Below, one piece after another: positions 1-7,871 of a stretch of DNA of 32,878 nucleotides. How positions within the stretch are numbered: the first letter of the stretch is position 1; every line of letters starts with the position of its first letter. The stretch covers positions 1 to 32,878 of the forward strand of contig CALXQI010000008.1 in the NCBI GenBank assembly GCA_944390585.1. Direction: 5' to 3'. The position numbers and the translations under genes were made by a program. Origin of the DNA: an uncultured Alphaproteobacteria bacterium. Lineage in GTDB: Bacteria > Pseudomonadota > Alphaproteobacteria > RUG11792. The notes below the pieces were generated by a model. It saw nothing but the letters and a program-made list of their open reading frames with translations, had not been told where the DNA came from and made no database searches.

Positions 1-252
1 GATGGGAAATATTATTTATATAAATTTGGTATAAAGCGTGATATTATAAAACAAACAAGTAAAATAAATAATTGTATACTTGATAATATTTCAACTGAAA
101 TTTGTATGGATTTATTTCTTGGCACAAAAAAACATGATAGAATGAAATATATACATGTTATTCAATCTGATACAATAAACATAAGCAAGAATATGAGTGC
201 ATTTTTGCAAGTTTTCTTGAATAGAAAATGTGACAGAAGCACTGAAAAATAG
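1..252 (+). CDS. C-terminal fragment of an unrecognised protein (5' end outside window)
   Basis: Frame 1 is open from the first base to a TAG at 250-252, giving 83 codons with no start needed inside the window. The visible tail is Lys/Asn/Ile-rich and not hydrophobic; it contains MKYIHVIQSDTINISKN and ends NRKCDRSTEK. I recognise no family. In alphaproteobacteria the MotB/OmpA-like gene that follows is often preceded by a MotA/TolQ/ExbB proton-channel gene, but this soluble-looking tail does not show that. The gap to the next gene is about 145 bp. It could also be chance open frame, since the genome is AT-rich and 83 codons is short; codon usage resembles the neighbours. Confidence 0.45.
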   Translation, partial: DGKYYLYKFGIKRDIIKQTSKINNCILDNISTEICMDLFLGTKKHDRMKYIHVIQSDTINISKNMSAFLQVFLNRKCDRSTEK

Positions 253-397
253 TTTATGTCAACATTAAGGCCATTTATAGAAACTATGTCATGCATCATT
301 GCAAGATTACAAGAAGCATATCTTTGATTTGTTTTCAAGCATTGCAAAAAACTGCTACATTGATTAAATTGTATTATATACGTGGTTATTGTGCTAT

Positions 398-1291
398 ATG
401 CGGATTAGGGGAGAACAGGATAATGCTCATATTTGGCCAGGTTTTGTGGATGCATTATCTACTGTGTTATTGGTTTTTATTTTTATTCTTGTTGGTTTTA
501 TTTCAGCGCAGATGTATCTTTCAGACACTATATTAAGTAAAAACTCAACTTTAGACAGTATGCGAAAGAAAATCGCGCATATGGCAAGAATGCTTGACTC
601 TGAAATTTCTGGGAATACAAAGTTAAAAGAGAATGCCAAGTGCTTACAAATGGAAGTAGCGCGTTTAGAAAAAGCTTTAAATATAACAAAAACACAACTG
701 AGTACAGCAGAGTGCAGTAAAAAGGATTTAACTGATAAAATATGTGCATTAAATATTAGAATAAATGAGCTTGGCAAAAAACTTGATATTGTGGAGAGTG
801 ATAATCAAAAAAAGGAGGCAGAAATAAAAAAATTGACACAGTTTAGTGGATATCAGTCCAAGTTTTTTGAATTATTACAAAATATTGTCAAAGATAAAAA
901 TGGTATTATGATTTCTGGAGATAGATTTATTTTTCAATCAGAACTGTTTTTTGATAGTGCTTCAGCGACATTGAGTCAAGATGGATTGCAACAAATTAAA
1001 AAATTAGCTGAGGTAATAAAGGAGATAGGTAAAAAAATACCATCTGATATTGAATGGATATTGCGTGTAGATGGCCATACTGACAATCGCCCAATTTCAA
1101 ATGATCAGTTTAAATCAAATTGGGAATTGTCAGCTGCAAGGGCTATTGCTGTTGTTAAAGCACTGATTGCTTGTAATATACAAGAAAAACATCTTGCAGC
1201 AGCCGGTTTTGGAGAGTATCACCCTTTGACGAGTACGGGAGGTGATATATCAAAAAATAGGCGTATTGAGTTTAAACTTGATATGAAGTAA
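398..1291 (+). CDS. MotB/OmpA-like peptidoglycan-binding membrane protein
   Basis: Predicted inner-membrane protein anchored to peptidoglycan by a C-terminal OmpA/MotB domain. The N-terminus has the WPGFVDALST motif and one hydrophobic segment (about residues 18-40) typical of the alphaproteobacterial 'peptidoglycan-binding' relatives of MotB. A charged coiled coil follows (about 50-160). The OmpA domain then shows DGHTDNRPI, NWELSAARA, AAGFGEYHP and a closing NRRIEFKL, which are the peptidoglycan-binding signature blocks. I prefer the ATG at 398 (MRIRGEQDNAHIW) to the in-frame ATG at 389 because it matches the family's short basic N-terminus; neither has a clear Shine-Dalgarno. No MotA/ExbB partner is visible next to it, so a motor role is unproven; cell-envelope integrity is equally possible. 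Confidence 0.85.
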   Translation: MRIRGEQDNAHIWPGFVDALSTVLLVFIFILVGFISAQMYLSDTILSKNSTLDSMRKKIAHMARMLDSEISGNTKLKENAKCLQMEVARLEKALNITKTQLSTAECSKKDLTDKICALNIRINELGKKLDIVESDNQKKEAEIKKLTQFSGYQSKFFELLQNIVKDKNGIMISGDRFIFQSELFFDSASATLSQDGLQQIKKLAEVIKEIGKKIPSDIEWILRVDGHTDNRPISNDQFKSNWELSAARAIAVVKALIACNIQEKHLAAAGFGEYHPLTSTGGDISKNRRIEFKLDMK

Positions 1292-1606
1292 TATGTGTGT
1301 CGTCTGTAATACGTAGGTGATTATTTAAGTATTCGCAATTAAAATATAGATCTTTAATGACTTGGAGATAGCATGTTTTTATTTAATAATTAGTAATTTT
1401 TATTGCAATCTTTGTTTATTAGTGAGAAAAATAGTAATCAGATATATAGTTTGTAATAAAGATTGAAGAGTGTGTATTTTTTAATCTTATGCTTAGTTGT
1501 ATATACATTTAAATATGAAATATTAACTTAACAATGTTTGGGTTGGATATAACGATTGCAACAATTTTTGTGTTAGTATCTTTGTATATTTACTTGAGTG
1601 TTGTGC
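1292..1606. other. Intergenic region without a gene
   Basis: About 315 bp of AT-rich sequence between the OmpA/MotB-like gene and the DedA gene. No ORF of useful length, tRNA or strong terminator is seen. The only structure noticed is a spaced 8-bp inverted repeat (CAATCTTT and AAAGATTG, about 50 bp apart), which is weak in such an AT-rich region. It probably holds the DedA promoter, but no convincing -35/-10 pair stands out. Confidence 0.5.
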
Positions 1607-2176
1607 ATGGATTTTGCTGAATTTATTAGAGAGTATGGGTATCTTGCAGTCTTTTTTGGCGCAATGATAGAAGGTGAATCTGTTGTATTAACTGCAAGTG
1701 CCCTTGCTGCATGTGGTTATATGTCGATTTACAAAATTTTTGTTATATCTTGTATAACAACAATTTTTGCAGATCAGGGACTATTTTGGCTAGGACACAG
1801 GATGGGGACTGAGTGGATTGTAAAACGTTTCCCAAAGGTTGCTAGTGTTAGAGATCGTGTTTTTTCTTTATTAAAGAAGTTTGATATTGCATTTATATTT
1901 TCTTTTCGTTTTATATACGGAATAAGAATTGCAAGTCCACTTATTATAGGCGCTGCTAGGCTTAGTCCGATACGGTTTTCTGTATGCAACGCATTGGCAG
2001 GCATTGTATGGGCAATAATCAGTTGTACAGCAGGTTATAAAATTGCAAAACTATGTGGAATTGAAAAATTTAGCGCAACAAAAGCGTTTATGTTGATAGC
2101 ATCTATTGTTGTTCTATTTTCTTTTATTGTTGGGTTAGTAATAAAAAGGGTACATAAAAAAAGCACAGATGATTAG
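1607..2176 (+). CDS. DedA family integral membrane protein
   Basis: Polytopic inner-membrane protein of the DedA/SNARE-associated family, a group known for roles in membrane homeostasis and undecaprenyl-phosphate or phospholipid translocation. The sequence shows the family's N-terminal EYGYLAVFFGAMIEGE block, then a hydrophobic stretch leading to FADQGLFWLGHRMG, the central FSFRFIYGIRIASPLIIGAARLS region (the conserved F-x-R-F/G-x-R stretch), and C-terminal hydrophobic helices ending in a Lys-rich tail. At 189 aa it has normal family length. An upstream in-frame GTG at 1598 exists; ATG 1607 (MDFAEFIREYG) fits the family start better. The next gene follows after about 40 bp on the same strand, so the two may be co-transcribed. 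The exact substrate cannot be deduced. Confidence 0.88.
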   Translation: MDFAEFIREYGYLAVFFGAMIEGESVVLTASALAACGYMSIYKIFVISCITTIFADQGLFWLGHRMGTEWIVKRFPKVASVRDRVFSLLKKFDIAFIFSFRFIYGIRIASPLIIGAARLSPIRFSVCNALAGIVWAIISCTAGYKIAKLCGIEKFSATKAFMLIASIVVLFSFIVGLVIKRVHKKSTDD

Positions 2177-2215
2177 TGTATTGCGTTGTTTTTTAAAAAA
2201 CAGTAGTATGGGGTT

Positions 2216-3370
2216 TTGATTAAAGCGTTACGCACAATGCATGGTGTTGCACATCATAGTGATTTTTTATCTTATACACAAGATGAACAATATGTCAAAA
2301 TAGAAAATATAACAAAATCGTATAATGGAAGGATTATATTAGATAATATTTCATTAACAATAAAGCGTAATGAATTTTTTGCATTACTTGGTGCTTCTGG
2401 ATGCGGTAAGACTACGTTGTTACGTATTCTTGCTGGATTTGATACACCAACATCAGGGACTATTACAGTTGATGGGATTGACGTAACTGATACAAATCCA
2501 CGAGATCGTGGTATTGGCTTGATGTTTCAATCTTATGCATTATTCCCAAATATGACTGTAAGAGAAAATGTTATGTTTGGATTAAAGCAAGACAAGCTAC
2601 AAAAAAACGTAATGAACAAGATGACAGATGATGTATTGGAGCTTGTAGAATTAACAGAAATTGCTAATAAAATGCCACATCAGATCTCTGGTGGGCAAAA
2701 GCAAAGAACAGCCCTAGCAAGAAGTATAGTAAAACGTCCAAAATTATTATTATTAGATGAACCAATGTCTGCATTGGATAAATATTTAAGAGAAAAAACA
2801 CAGTTTGAATTATGCAATATTCAAGAAAAAATTAATATTCCGTTTGTGATAGTAACTCATGACCAGGGAGAGGCAATGGCTATGGCTGATAGAATGGGAA
2901 TTATGCATAACGGCTGTATTACACAGATTGGCAAACCGCACGAGATATATGAATTCCCAAATTCAAAGTATGTTGCATCATTTATTGGTGATATTAATTT
3001 CTTTGATGGAATTGTTACAGAAATTGGAAATGACTACAGTATTGTAGAATCAGATGATATTGAGTGCAATTTTTATATAACAAATACTGGAACAATACCT
3101 GTGGATTCGCGTGTGACTGTTGCAATTAGACCGGAGAAAATCATGATTTCGAATTCAAAACCAACCTATCCACGTAATTGGACGTCTGGCATTGTCAAAG
3201 AAATTGGTTATTGTGGTGGGATTTCTGTTTATCATATAGTTTTACAATCAGGAAAAACAATAAAAGTCGTATTGCCAAATCTTGTTAGAATGTCGGAACG
3301 CAATATTACTTGGGATGATGTTGTGTATATTTTGTGGCGTGCAGAGAATTGTATAATTTTACCATCCTAA
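2216..3370 (+). CDS. potG: ABC transporter ATPase, PotA/PotG (polyamine/Fe3+-type) family
   Basis: Cytoplasmic ATPase of a binding-protein-dependent importer, 384 aa. All nucleotide-binding motifs are intact: Walker A GASGCGKT (59-66), Q-loop FQSYALF (Q105), signature ISGGQKQR (157-164), Walker B LLLLDEP (177-183), D-loop SALD and H-loop VTHDQ (H215). The C-terminal part holds a TOBE-like domain with VAIRPEKIM. The stretch SALDKYLREKTQFEL and the FIGDINFFDG block resemble PotG more than MalK or UgpC. The chosen start is TTG 2216 after a GGGG run; ATG 2237 is an alternative and would remove only seven residues. No permease or substrate-binding protein gene lies in the window, so the ATPase is an orphan here and its substrate is an inference. 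It converges on the next gene with a 22-bp gap. Confidence 0.82.
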   Translation: MIKALRTMHGVAHHSDFLSYTQDEQYVKIENITKSYNGRIILDNISLTIKRNEFFALLGASGCGKTTLLRILAGFDTPTSGTITVDGIDVTDTNPRDRGIGLMFQSYALFPNMTVRENVMFGLKQDKLQKNVMNKMTDDVLELVELTEIANKMPHQISGGQKQRTALARSIVKRPKLLLLDEPMSALDKYLREKTQFELCNIQEKINIPFVIVTHDQGEAMAMADRMGIMHNGCITQIGKPHEIYEFPNSKYVASFIGDINFFDGIVTEIGNDYSIVESDDIECNFYITNTGTIPVDSRVTVAIRPEKIMISNSKPTYPRNWTSGIVKEIGYCGGISVYHIVLQSGKTIKVVLPNLVRMSERNITWDDVVYILWRAENCIILPS

Positions 3371-3392
3371 TATTGTAGTTTTGTATTGCTTA

Positions 3393-4607
3393 TTATTGCT
3401 GATATGTTATCTGTCCTTGCACAACATTTGGGTTTGGATATTGTGGGACTTGTGAATAATCACCAGTTGGTGGTTGTTGAGGATACTGTTGTTGTGCGTA
3501 CGGATCTTGTGGTACGTTCGGAAATTGTCCAAGTGGTTGCATATCTTGAGGTTGCTGCATATTTTGCTGTCCTGGATAGATTTGTGAATCAGGATTAATT
3601 TGTTGCTCAGGAATATTTAAGTCTGCATCAATAGCTGGTTGTATTTGCAATACTTGTTGATTACTTGGTAACATTTCGTTTTGACTTCCTTGAGGCACAG
3701 GTTGCTGTTCCTGTATATTTAAAGCGTTGACTGGTTGTATTGGTGATTCTGCTGATGGGACGTTTTGTTGCTCAACAATTTGTGTTTCAAAGGATGTATT
3801 TCCTCCTATCGCAAGAGTTGGCGCATTCCGAGCTGTGTCAGTTGGTGGCACTTGTTGTGAAGGTGCATCTTCAGTAGTTTGATTGTCTTGGTTCTTTGGC
3901 TTTTTTGTCCTTTTTTTATCATTATTCCCATCATTTACATGGTCTCCTTCACTTTGATTACTACTATCTTGCTTCTTATTCTTTTTTGTGTTCTTCTTAC
4001 CTTTTTTGCCTTTCTCTTCTTTTTTGCCTTTCTTTTCCTTTTTGTCCTTTCCTTCCTTCTTTTCCTTCTTTTTTCCCTTTGCTCCTTCTTCTTTTCCACT
4101 ACTTGCCTTTTGCTTTTTTACTTCTTGTTCTGTTGGAGTATTATCTTGTGCATCTGATGTATGAACACCGTTTGCTGCACCTGGTTGCTCCTGTTTTTCT
4201 TGATTTTGTGGAGCTACTTGTGGCAATTCTTGCTGTATGGCATTGGTTTCTGCTTGTTGTACATTTCCTGGCGTTACATCATTCTGTGTTGCGCTATTAT
4301 CTGTGTCTAGCTGTTGTGTCTTTTCCACTGTGTTGCCAGTCTTCCCTGCCTTTAATTGCTTTATGAAAAGTTGTTTTTGTTCTACCTCACGCTCTAATTG
4401 ACATATCAAAGTCTCACGATTAGTATCCAGTTGCCGTTGCTGACTATTGATGTTATCAATTTGTGTTCCTACATCATCATCTTTGCTGCCAGAATCCTTT
4501 TTCCACTTTTGCATGAAGTTTGGTCCAAGCTTTGCATCTACTTGATGCAATAACAATTGCTGAGAAACAATTGACATGATAGCTAGCAATAAATATTTCT
4601 TAATCAT
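3393..4607 (-). CDS. Exported Lys/Gln/Pro-rich low-complexity protein
   Basis: 404-aa protein of unknown function. The N-terminus MIKKYLLLAIMSIVSQQLLL-HQVDA is a good Sec signal peptide. Residues of the mature part fall into zones: a short charged helical zone (about 30-85), a Gln/Asn/Glu zone, an extreme Lys/Glu/Gly block (about 150-215, KGKKKEKKEGKDKKEKKGKK), an Asn/Gln/Thr zone and a C-terminal Gln/Pro/Tyr tail. The purine-rich coding strand makes 3960-4120 almost pure pyrimidine on the plus strand. Start ATG 4607 has a Shine-Dalgarno GAGGTG that overlaps the stop codon of the upstream gene, so the two are translationally coupled. It may be a secreted or surface protein; the Lys block might bind nucleic acid or anionic polymers, or may simply be disordered. 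No family recognised. Confidence 0.75.
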   Translation of the reverse strand: MIKKYLLLAIMSIVSQQLLLHQVDAKLGPNFMQKWKKDSGSKDDDVGTQIDNINSQQRQLDTNRETLICQLEREVEQKQLFIKQLKAGKTGNTVEKTQQLDTDNSATQNDVTPGNVQQAETNAIQQELPQVAPQNQEKQEQPGAANGVHTSDAQDNTPTEQEVKKQKASSGKEEGAKGKKKEKKEGKDKKEKKGKKEEKGKKGKKNTKKNKKQDSSNQSEGDHVNDGNNDKKRTKKPKNQDNQTTEDAPSQQVPPTDTARNAPTLAIGGNTSFETQIVEQQNVPSAESPIQPVNALNIQEQQPVPQGSQNEMLPSNQQVLQIQPAIDADLNIPEQQINPDSQIYPGQQNMQQPQDMQPLGQFPNVPQDPYAQQQYPQQPPTGDYSQVPQYPNPNVVQGQITYQQ

Positions 4608-4617
4608 GATCTACACC

Positions 4618-6918
4618 TCATCTAAAACTTACTAATCGTGTTTTTCCCTTACCTTTTGTCTTATTTTTTAGTGAAACTGGCGTTTCATCATCATCGTGGT
4701 TTGTCTCATCATCGTTTTTTGGCAGCATATTATTTACTTTCATTAAATTAATGTCATCTATGGTGATAATATCAAGCGATATTAATCCATTAATTTGTTT
4801 TTGAGAAAATTGCTTTATAGTTTCTCCATTTTGATTGACAAAACGTACATGAATATTCTCATTATCTTTTGCAACAAATAGTGAATCTATACTTTTGTTA
4901 TACATGTGTAATTTTGCTACTATTTTCCCATCATCGTTTAAATAGATTACTATTGCTGATGTGGCTGGGTTTGAGCCATGTTTAACATTAACGTATATAA
5001 TTTTTTTCTCCATATCAACTGGACTAACTATTTCACCATTTTTTTCTACGCCAACTATTGTAAATTTAGATCCATCTGGAATATCTTCATTGCTTTGCAT
5101 TTCATATGTTTGTGCTTTACTACCATTAACATATACAAAATATGTACCATTTTCATAATATCCAACAGTAATGTCGTTAATTTCTCTAATATCTGTCATT
5201 TTTTTATTATTTTTTACACTAATAAGCAGTGTTGCATCTATATTTTCATTTGTTTTTACATTGTGAAGTCGCAGTTTATTGTGAATTTCTCCATTCACTA
5301 CAGCGTCTTCTGTTATTTTATCAGTATTCTCGCTGACATTACCGGAACTATTTGACTCTTGTTGATGTGCTATTGGAATGAATTTTTGTTTAGGTGCGCC
5401 TGGCAACAAGCTTGTATCGTATGGAGTTTGCATAAACGTTGATGTTAGCCGCTTCATTGTAGGAAATACCTGGTTCTGAGGCATAGACATAGGTGCTGTA
5501 GGAACTGGTTGTGGAAGTTGTGTTGGCATAGGCGCAGGTGGTTGTTGTATAGCAGGCGGTATTACTGCTTCTGGAGCTTGTGGCATTGCTTGATCCGGTA
5601 GAGGTGCTGCAGGAACGTGTTGTGGAAGATCCATAGGCTGACCTTGTTCTGCCGTAGCATTAGATGCTGCAATTGGCTGTGGAGATTGTGCCGGCACAGG
5701 CATTGCAGGTGGCTGTTGTGTGGCAGGTGGCATCACTGCTTCTGGAGCTTGCTGCATTGCAACTTGTTCTGGTACAGGAGGTTGTGGCAGCTCTGCTGGT
5801 TGTTCTGGAGCGGGTGGAGTAGGTTGCGGTATTGCTTGCTCCGGTAGAGGTGCTGCAGGAACGTGTTGAGGAAGATCCATAGGCTGACCTTGTTCTGCCG
5901 TAGCATTGGATGCTGCAATTGGCTGTGGTTGTCGTGCAGGTGCAGGCATTGCAGGTGGTTGTACGGCAGGCGGCATTACTGCCTCTGGAGCTTGCTGCAT
6001 TGCAACCTGTTCCGGTACAGGAGGTTGTGGTAGCTCTGCTGGTTGTTCTGGAGCGGGTGGCATAGCAGGTTGTGGTATCGCCACTTCCGGGGTTTGTGGC
6101 ATTGCAATTTGTTCAGGTACAGGTGCTACAGGTGGTTGAGGTATAGCATCTTGTGGTGGTATGCCATCTGGTTGTTGAAAGGATAAATTTTGTTCCTGCT
6201 GCATGTTTTGTTCTTCAGAAATTGGGATGATGTATTCCCCATCTTCACTTGAAAGAGGTGTTATTTCACCATTAGATAATGTGAATACACTTGGTTCAGA
6301 CAATTCCTTATCTATTCTTACAGCGTTATAAGTACCGTTGTAAGAATTTTGAATTTTTGGCTCATTTTTTATAACTTTACCGTTTTGTACATGAATGTAT
6401 ATAAAATTTTGGAAGTAATATTTGCTGTCTTCTATCTTTGTCTGCAACATTGGTACATTATTTTGAAAATAACAAGTAACAGTATCGCCTTCTTCTGAAA
6501 TTAGAGTATATGTTCCATCATGTATTGCACACATTGGACCTTGTTGTACCTGACCATTTACAATATCAATGGCAACAATTGGGTCCGCTACAAAATATTT
6601 AGCAGATTTAGCATCAAGTGGATCAGGTGTTTCTACTGATCCGTCAGTAATTCTTGCAGGAGTGAAGAATCCATCATTTCTAAAGAACATGTAATCGCCA
6701 TCCTCAGCCATTGCGCCAAGTGGCGTACCATTATCATCTGTAACAAAGAAAATGCCTGTATCTGTATTTTTAATGCTTTGTTTCTGGTTATTAATATTTT
6801 GAATACTTGTTTGTTGCATCATTTGTTGTGATGCGTACGTTGCACTGCAACATAAAAAAAGCACAGTTGTGCAATTGCTAATCAGTGTTATTTTTTTTTG
6901 ACCAAATTTATTGTTCAC
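4618..6918 (-). CDS. Exported Pro-rich repeat protein
   Basis: 766-aa unrecognised protein. The signal peptide (VLFLCCSATYA before SQ) is clear. The start is uncertain: GTG 6918 (NNKFGQKKITL) gives a normal-length signal peptide, while GTG 6933 adds five residues. Residues about 35-230 are beta-rich with repeated DG/NG turns (DGDYMFF, DGTYTLI, NGTYNAV, DGEYIIP). A long Pro/Gln/Ala region follows (about 240-475) with an 82-residue unit present in two near-identical copies plus partial ones (units contain PIAASNATAEQGQPMD). The C-terminal 250 residues are again beta-rich (NDITVGYYENGTYFVYVNG) and end with a Lys-rich tail. The layout of globular domain, Pro-rich spacer, globular domain suggests a surface or secreted protein that spans a distance. 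It forms an operon with the Lys-rich gene 10 bp downstream. Confidence 0.75.
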   Translation of the reverse strand: MNNKFGQKKITLISNCTTVLFLCCSATYASQQMMQQTSIQNINNQKQSIKNTDTGIFFVTDDNGTPLGAMAEDGDYMFFRNDGFFTPARITDGSVETPDPLDAKSAKYFVADPIVAIDIVNGQVQQGPMCAIHDGTYTLISEEGDTVTCYFQNNVPMLQTKIEDSKYYFQNFIYIHVQNGKVIKNEPKIQNSYNGTYNAVRIDKELSEPSVFTLSNGEITPLSSEDGEYIIPISEEQNMQQEQNLSFQQPDGIPPQDAIPQPPVAPVPEQIAMPQTPEVAIPQPAMPPAPEQPAELPQPPVPEQVAMQQAPEAVMPPAVQPPAMPAPARQPQPIAASNATAEQGQPMDLPQHVPAAPLPEQAIPQPTPPAPEQPAELPQPPVPEQVAMQQAPEAVMPPATQQPPAMPVPAQSPQPIAASNATAEQGQPMDLPQHVPAAPLPDQAMPQAPEAVIPPAIQQPPAPMPTQLPQPVPTAPMSMPQNQVFPTMKRLTSTFMQTPYDTSLLPGAPKQKFIPIAHQQESNSSGNVSENTDKITEDAVVNGEIHNKLRLHNVKTNENIDATLLISVKNNKKMTDIREINDITVGYYENGTYFVYVNGSKAQTYEMQSNEDIPDGSKFTIVGVEKNGEIVSPVDMEKKIIYVNVKHGSNPATSAIVIYLNDDGKIVAKLHMYNKSIDSLFVAKDNENIHVRFVNQNGETIKQFSQKQINGLISLDIITIDDINLMKVNNMLPKNDDETNHDDDETPVSLKNKTKGKGKTRLVSFR
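5579..6062 (-). repeat. 246-bp in-frame tandem repeat within the Pro-rich protein gene
   Basis: Two nearly identical copies with a 246-bp period (82 codons): the GAAGATCCATAGGCTG landmark occurs at 5625 and again at 5871, and the flanking sequence matches over roughly the full unit, with scattered substitutions and a small indel (ATQQPP versus AVQPP in the protein). Partial, more diverged units flank both sides. The period is a multiple of three, so copy number can change without breaking the reading frame. Confidence 0.9.
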
Positions 6919-7058
6919 AAAGCACTCTTGCACAAATCTTATAGATTAATTCTACAAATTAAAGATTAAATTTTGGTTAATGTAATACAAATGTGAAATA
7001 ACATCATTGCAATGAAAACAGATTGCATACTAACATGATATTAGTGATAACAATTATG

Positions 7059-7088
7059 TTGACCTACGTTCACAATTTTTGATAGTAT
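7059..7088 (+). promoter_or_regulatory. Candidate sigma-70 promoter for tRNA-Leu(UAA)-rpmI-rplT
   Basis: TTGACC at 7059-7064 and TAGTAT at 7083-7088 with an 18-bp spacer lie just upstream of tRNA-Leu(UAA), which starts at 7103. The -35 matches 5 of 6 consensus bases and the -10 matches 4 of 6. The predicted start of transcription falls a few bases before the tRNA. Confidence 0.45.
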
Positions 7089-7102
7089 TTTGCAGGTGCC
7101 AT

Positions 7103-7188
7103 GCCTGCTTGGTGGAATTGGTAGACACAACAGACTTAAAATCTGTCGCCTTATTGGCTTGCCGGTTCGAGTCCGGCAGCAGGTACCA
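7103..7188 (+). tRNA. tRNA-Leu(UAA)
   Basis: Complete class II tRNA with encoded CCA (7186-7188). The acceptor arms GCCTGCT and AGCAGGT pair, the anticodon stem ACAGA/TCTGT carries loop CTTAAAA with anticodon TAA, a variable arm is present, and the T arm is GCCGG-TTCGAGT-CCGGC. It ends 19 bp before the rpmI start codon, so rpmI probably shares its transcript. Confidence 0.96.
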
Positions 7189-7207
7189 TTTTGTATAGGG
7201 GGTATGT

Positions 7208-7402
7208 ATGAAACTAAAAACAAAAAGTAGCGCTAAGAAGCGTTTTAAGTTAACGGGAAGCGGACTTGTAAAAATGGCTCAATGCGGCAAAAGACATAAT
7301 ATGCGTAAACGTAGCAGCAAGATGCTGAGGAATGCGCGTGGTACAACTGTTATGCATGCAAGTGATGCCAAAAAAGTACGTAATAACTTTTTTCATGTTT
7401 AG
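7208..7402 (+). CDS. rpmI: 50S ribosomal protein L35
   Basis: 64-aa basic ribosomal protein of the large subunit, normal length. It begins [19 protein letters not shown] and contains [18 protein letters not shown], matching the L35 family from end to end. The start ATG 7208 is preceded by an AGGGGG Shine-Dalgarno about seven bases upstream. It sits between tRNA-Leu(UAA) and rplT, the usual partner, with a 9-bp gap to rplT. The commonly adjacent infC and pheS/pheT genes are absent here, and the classic long leader used for L20 autoregulation has no room between the tRNA and rpmI. Confidence 0.97.
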   Translation: MKLKTKSSAKKRFKLTGSGLVKMAQCGKRHNMRKRSSKMLRNARGTTVMHASDAKKVRNNFFHV

Positions 7403-7411
7403 GAGGTAAAA

Positions 7412-7762
7412 ATGGCGCGTGTTAAAAGAGGGATGACTGCTCATGCAAGACATAAAAAAGTTTTACTTGCTGCAAGAGGTTTTAGAGGGCGTTCTTCAAA
7501 GTGCTTTAGACCAGCGATAGAGCGTTTGGAAAAAGCTTTGGCGTATGCGTATAGAGATAGAAAAAACAGGAAACGTGAATTTCGAGCGTTATGGATACAG
7601 CGTATAAATGCGGCAGCAAGAAGTTTAGGTATGAAGTATTCAGAATTGATTGCTAAAATGCATAAGTCGGGGATGCAAGTAGATCGCAAAATTTTGTCAA
7701 AGCTGGCTGTGGAGCAACCGGACATTTTTGCTGGATTGGTTAAGAAGGTTAAAGCACAGTAA
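7412..7762 (+). CDS. rplT: 50S ribosomal protein L20
   Basis: 116-aa large-subunit protein needed for 23S rRNA folding and early 50S assembly, typical length. Recognisable blocks are [50 protein letters not shown] and [16 protein letters not shown] strong AGGAGG Shine-Dalgarno lies at 7402-7407, overlapping the rpmI stop codon. The stop is 9 bp before tRNA-Leu(GAG), so the transcript appears to continue through the tRNA into the MATE gene. In other bacteria L20 represses its own operon; no binding structure is evident here. Confidence 0.97.
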   Translation: MARVKRGMTAHARHKKVLLAARGFRGRSSKCFRPAIERLEKALAYAYRDRKNRKREFRALWIQRINAAARSLGMKYSELIAKMHKSGMQVDRKILSKLAVEQPDIFAGLVKKVKAQ

Positions 7763-7771
7763 TAAAAAAAC

Positions 7772-7856
7772 GCGGCCGTGGCGGAATTGGTAGACGCGCA
7801 GCGTTGAGGTCGCTGTGGAGAGATCCGTGGAAGTTCGAGTCTTCTCGGCCGCACCA
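7772..7856 (+). tRNA. tRNA-Leu(GAG)
   Basis: Class II tRNA with encoded CCA (7854-7856). Acceptor GCGGCCG pairs with CGGCCGC, the anticodon stem is CAGCG/CGCTG and the loop TTGAGGT gives anticodon GAG. It lies between rplT and the MATE gene, with 9 bp before it and 15 bp after it, so it is probably excised from a polycistronic transcript. Confidence 0.96.
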
Positions 7857-7871
7857 TTGTGGGGTGATATT

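Noticed and set aside
3879-4366. Plus-strand Phe/Leu-rich ORFs that look like membrane proteins
   Set aside because: They are antisense to the Lys/Glu-rich block of the exported gene; AAG/GAA codons read backwards give Phe/Leu runs.
5906-6139. Plus-strand ORF rich in Gly, Ala and Cys
   Set aside because: It is the antisense shadow of the Pro-rich repeat gene; its composition is only the complement of Pro/Gln/Ala codons.
7815-7871. Upstream ATG extension of the MATE protein
   Set aside because: The extension lies inside tRNA-Leu(GAG); TTG 7872 with a GGGGTG Shine-Dalgarno is a better start.
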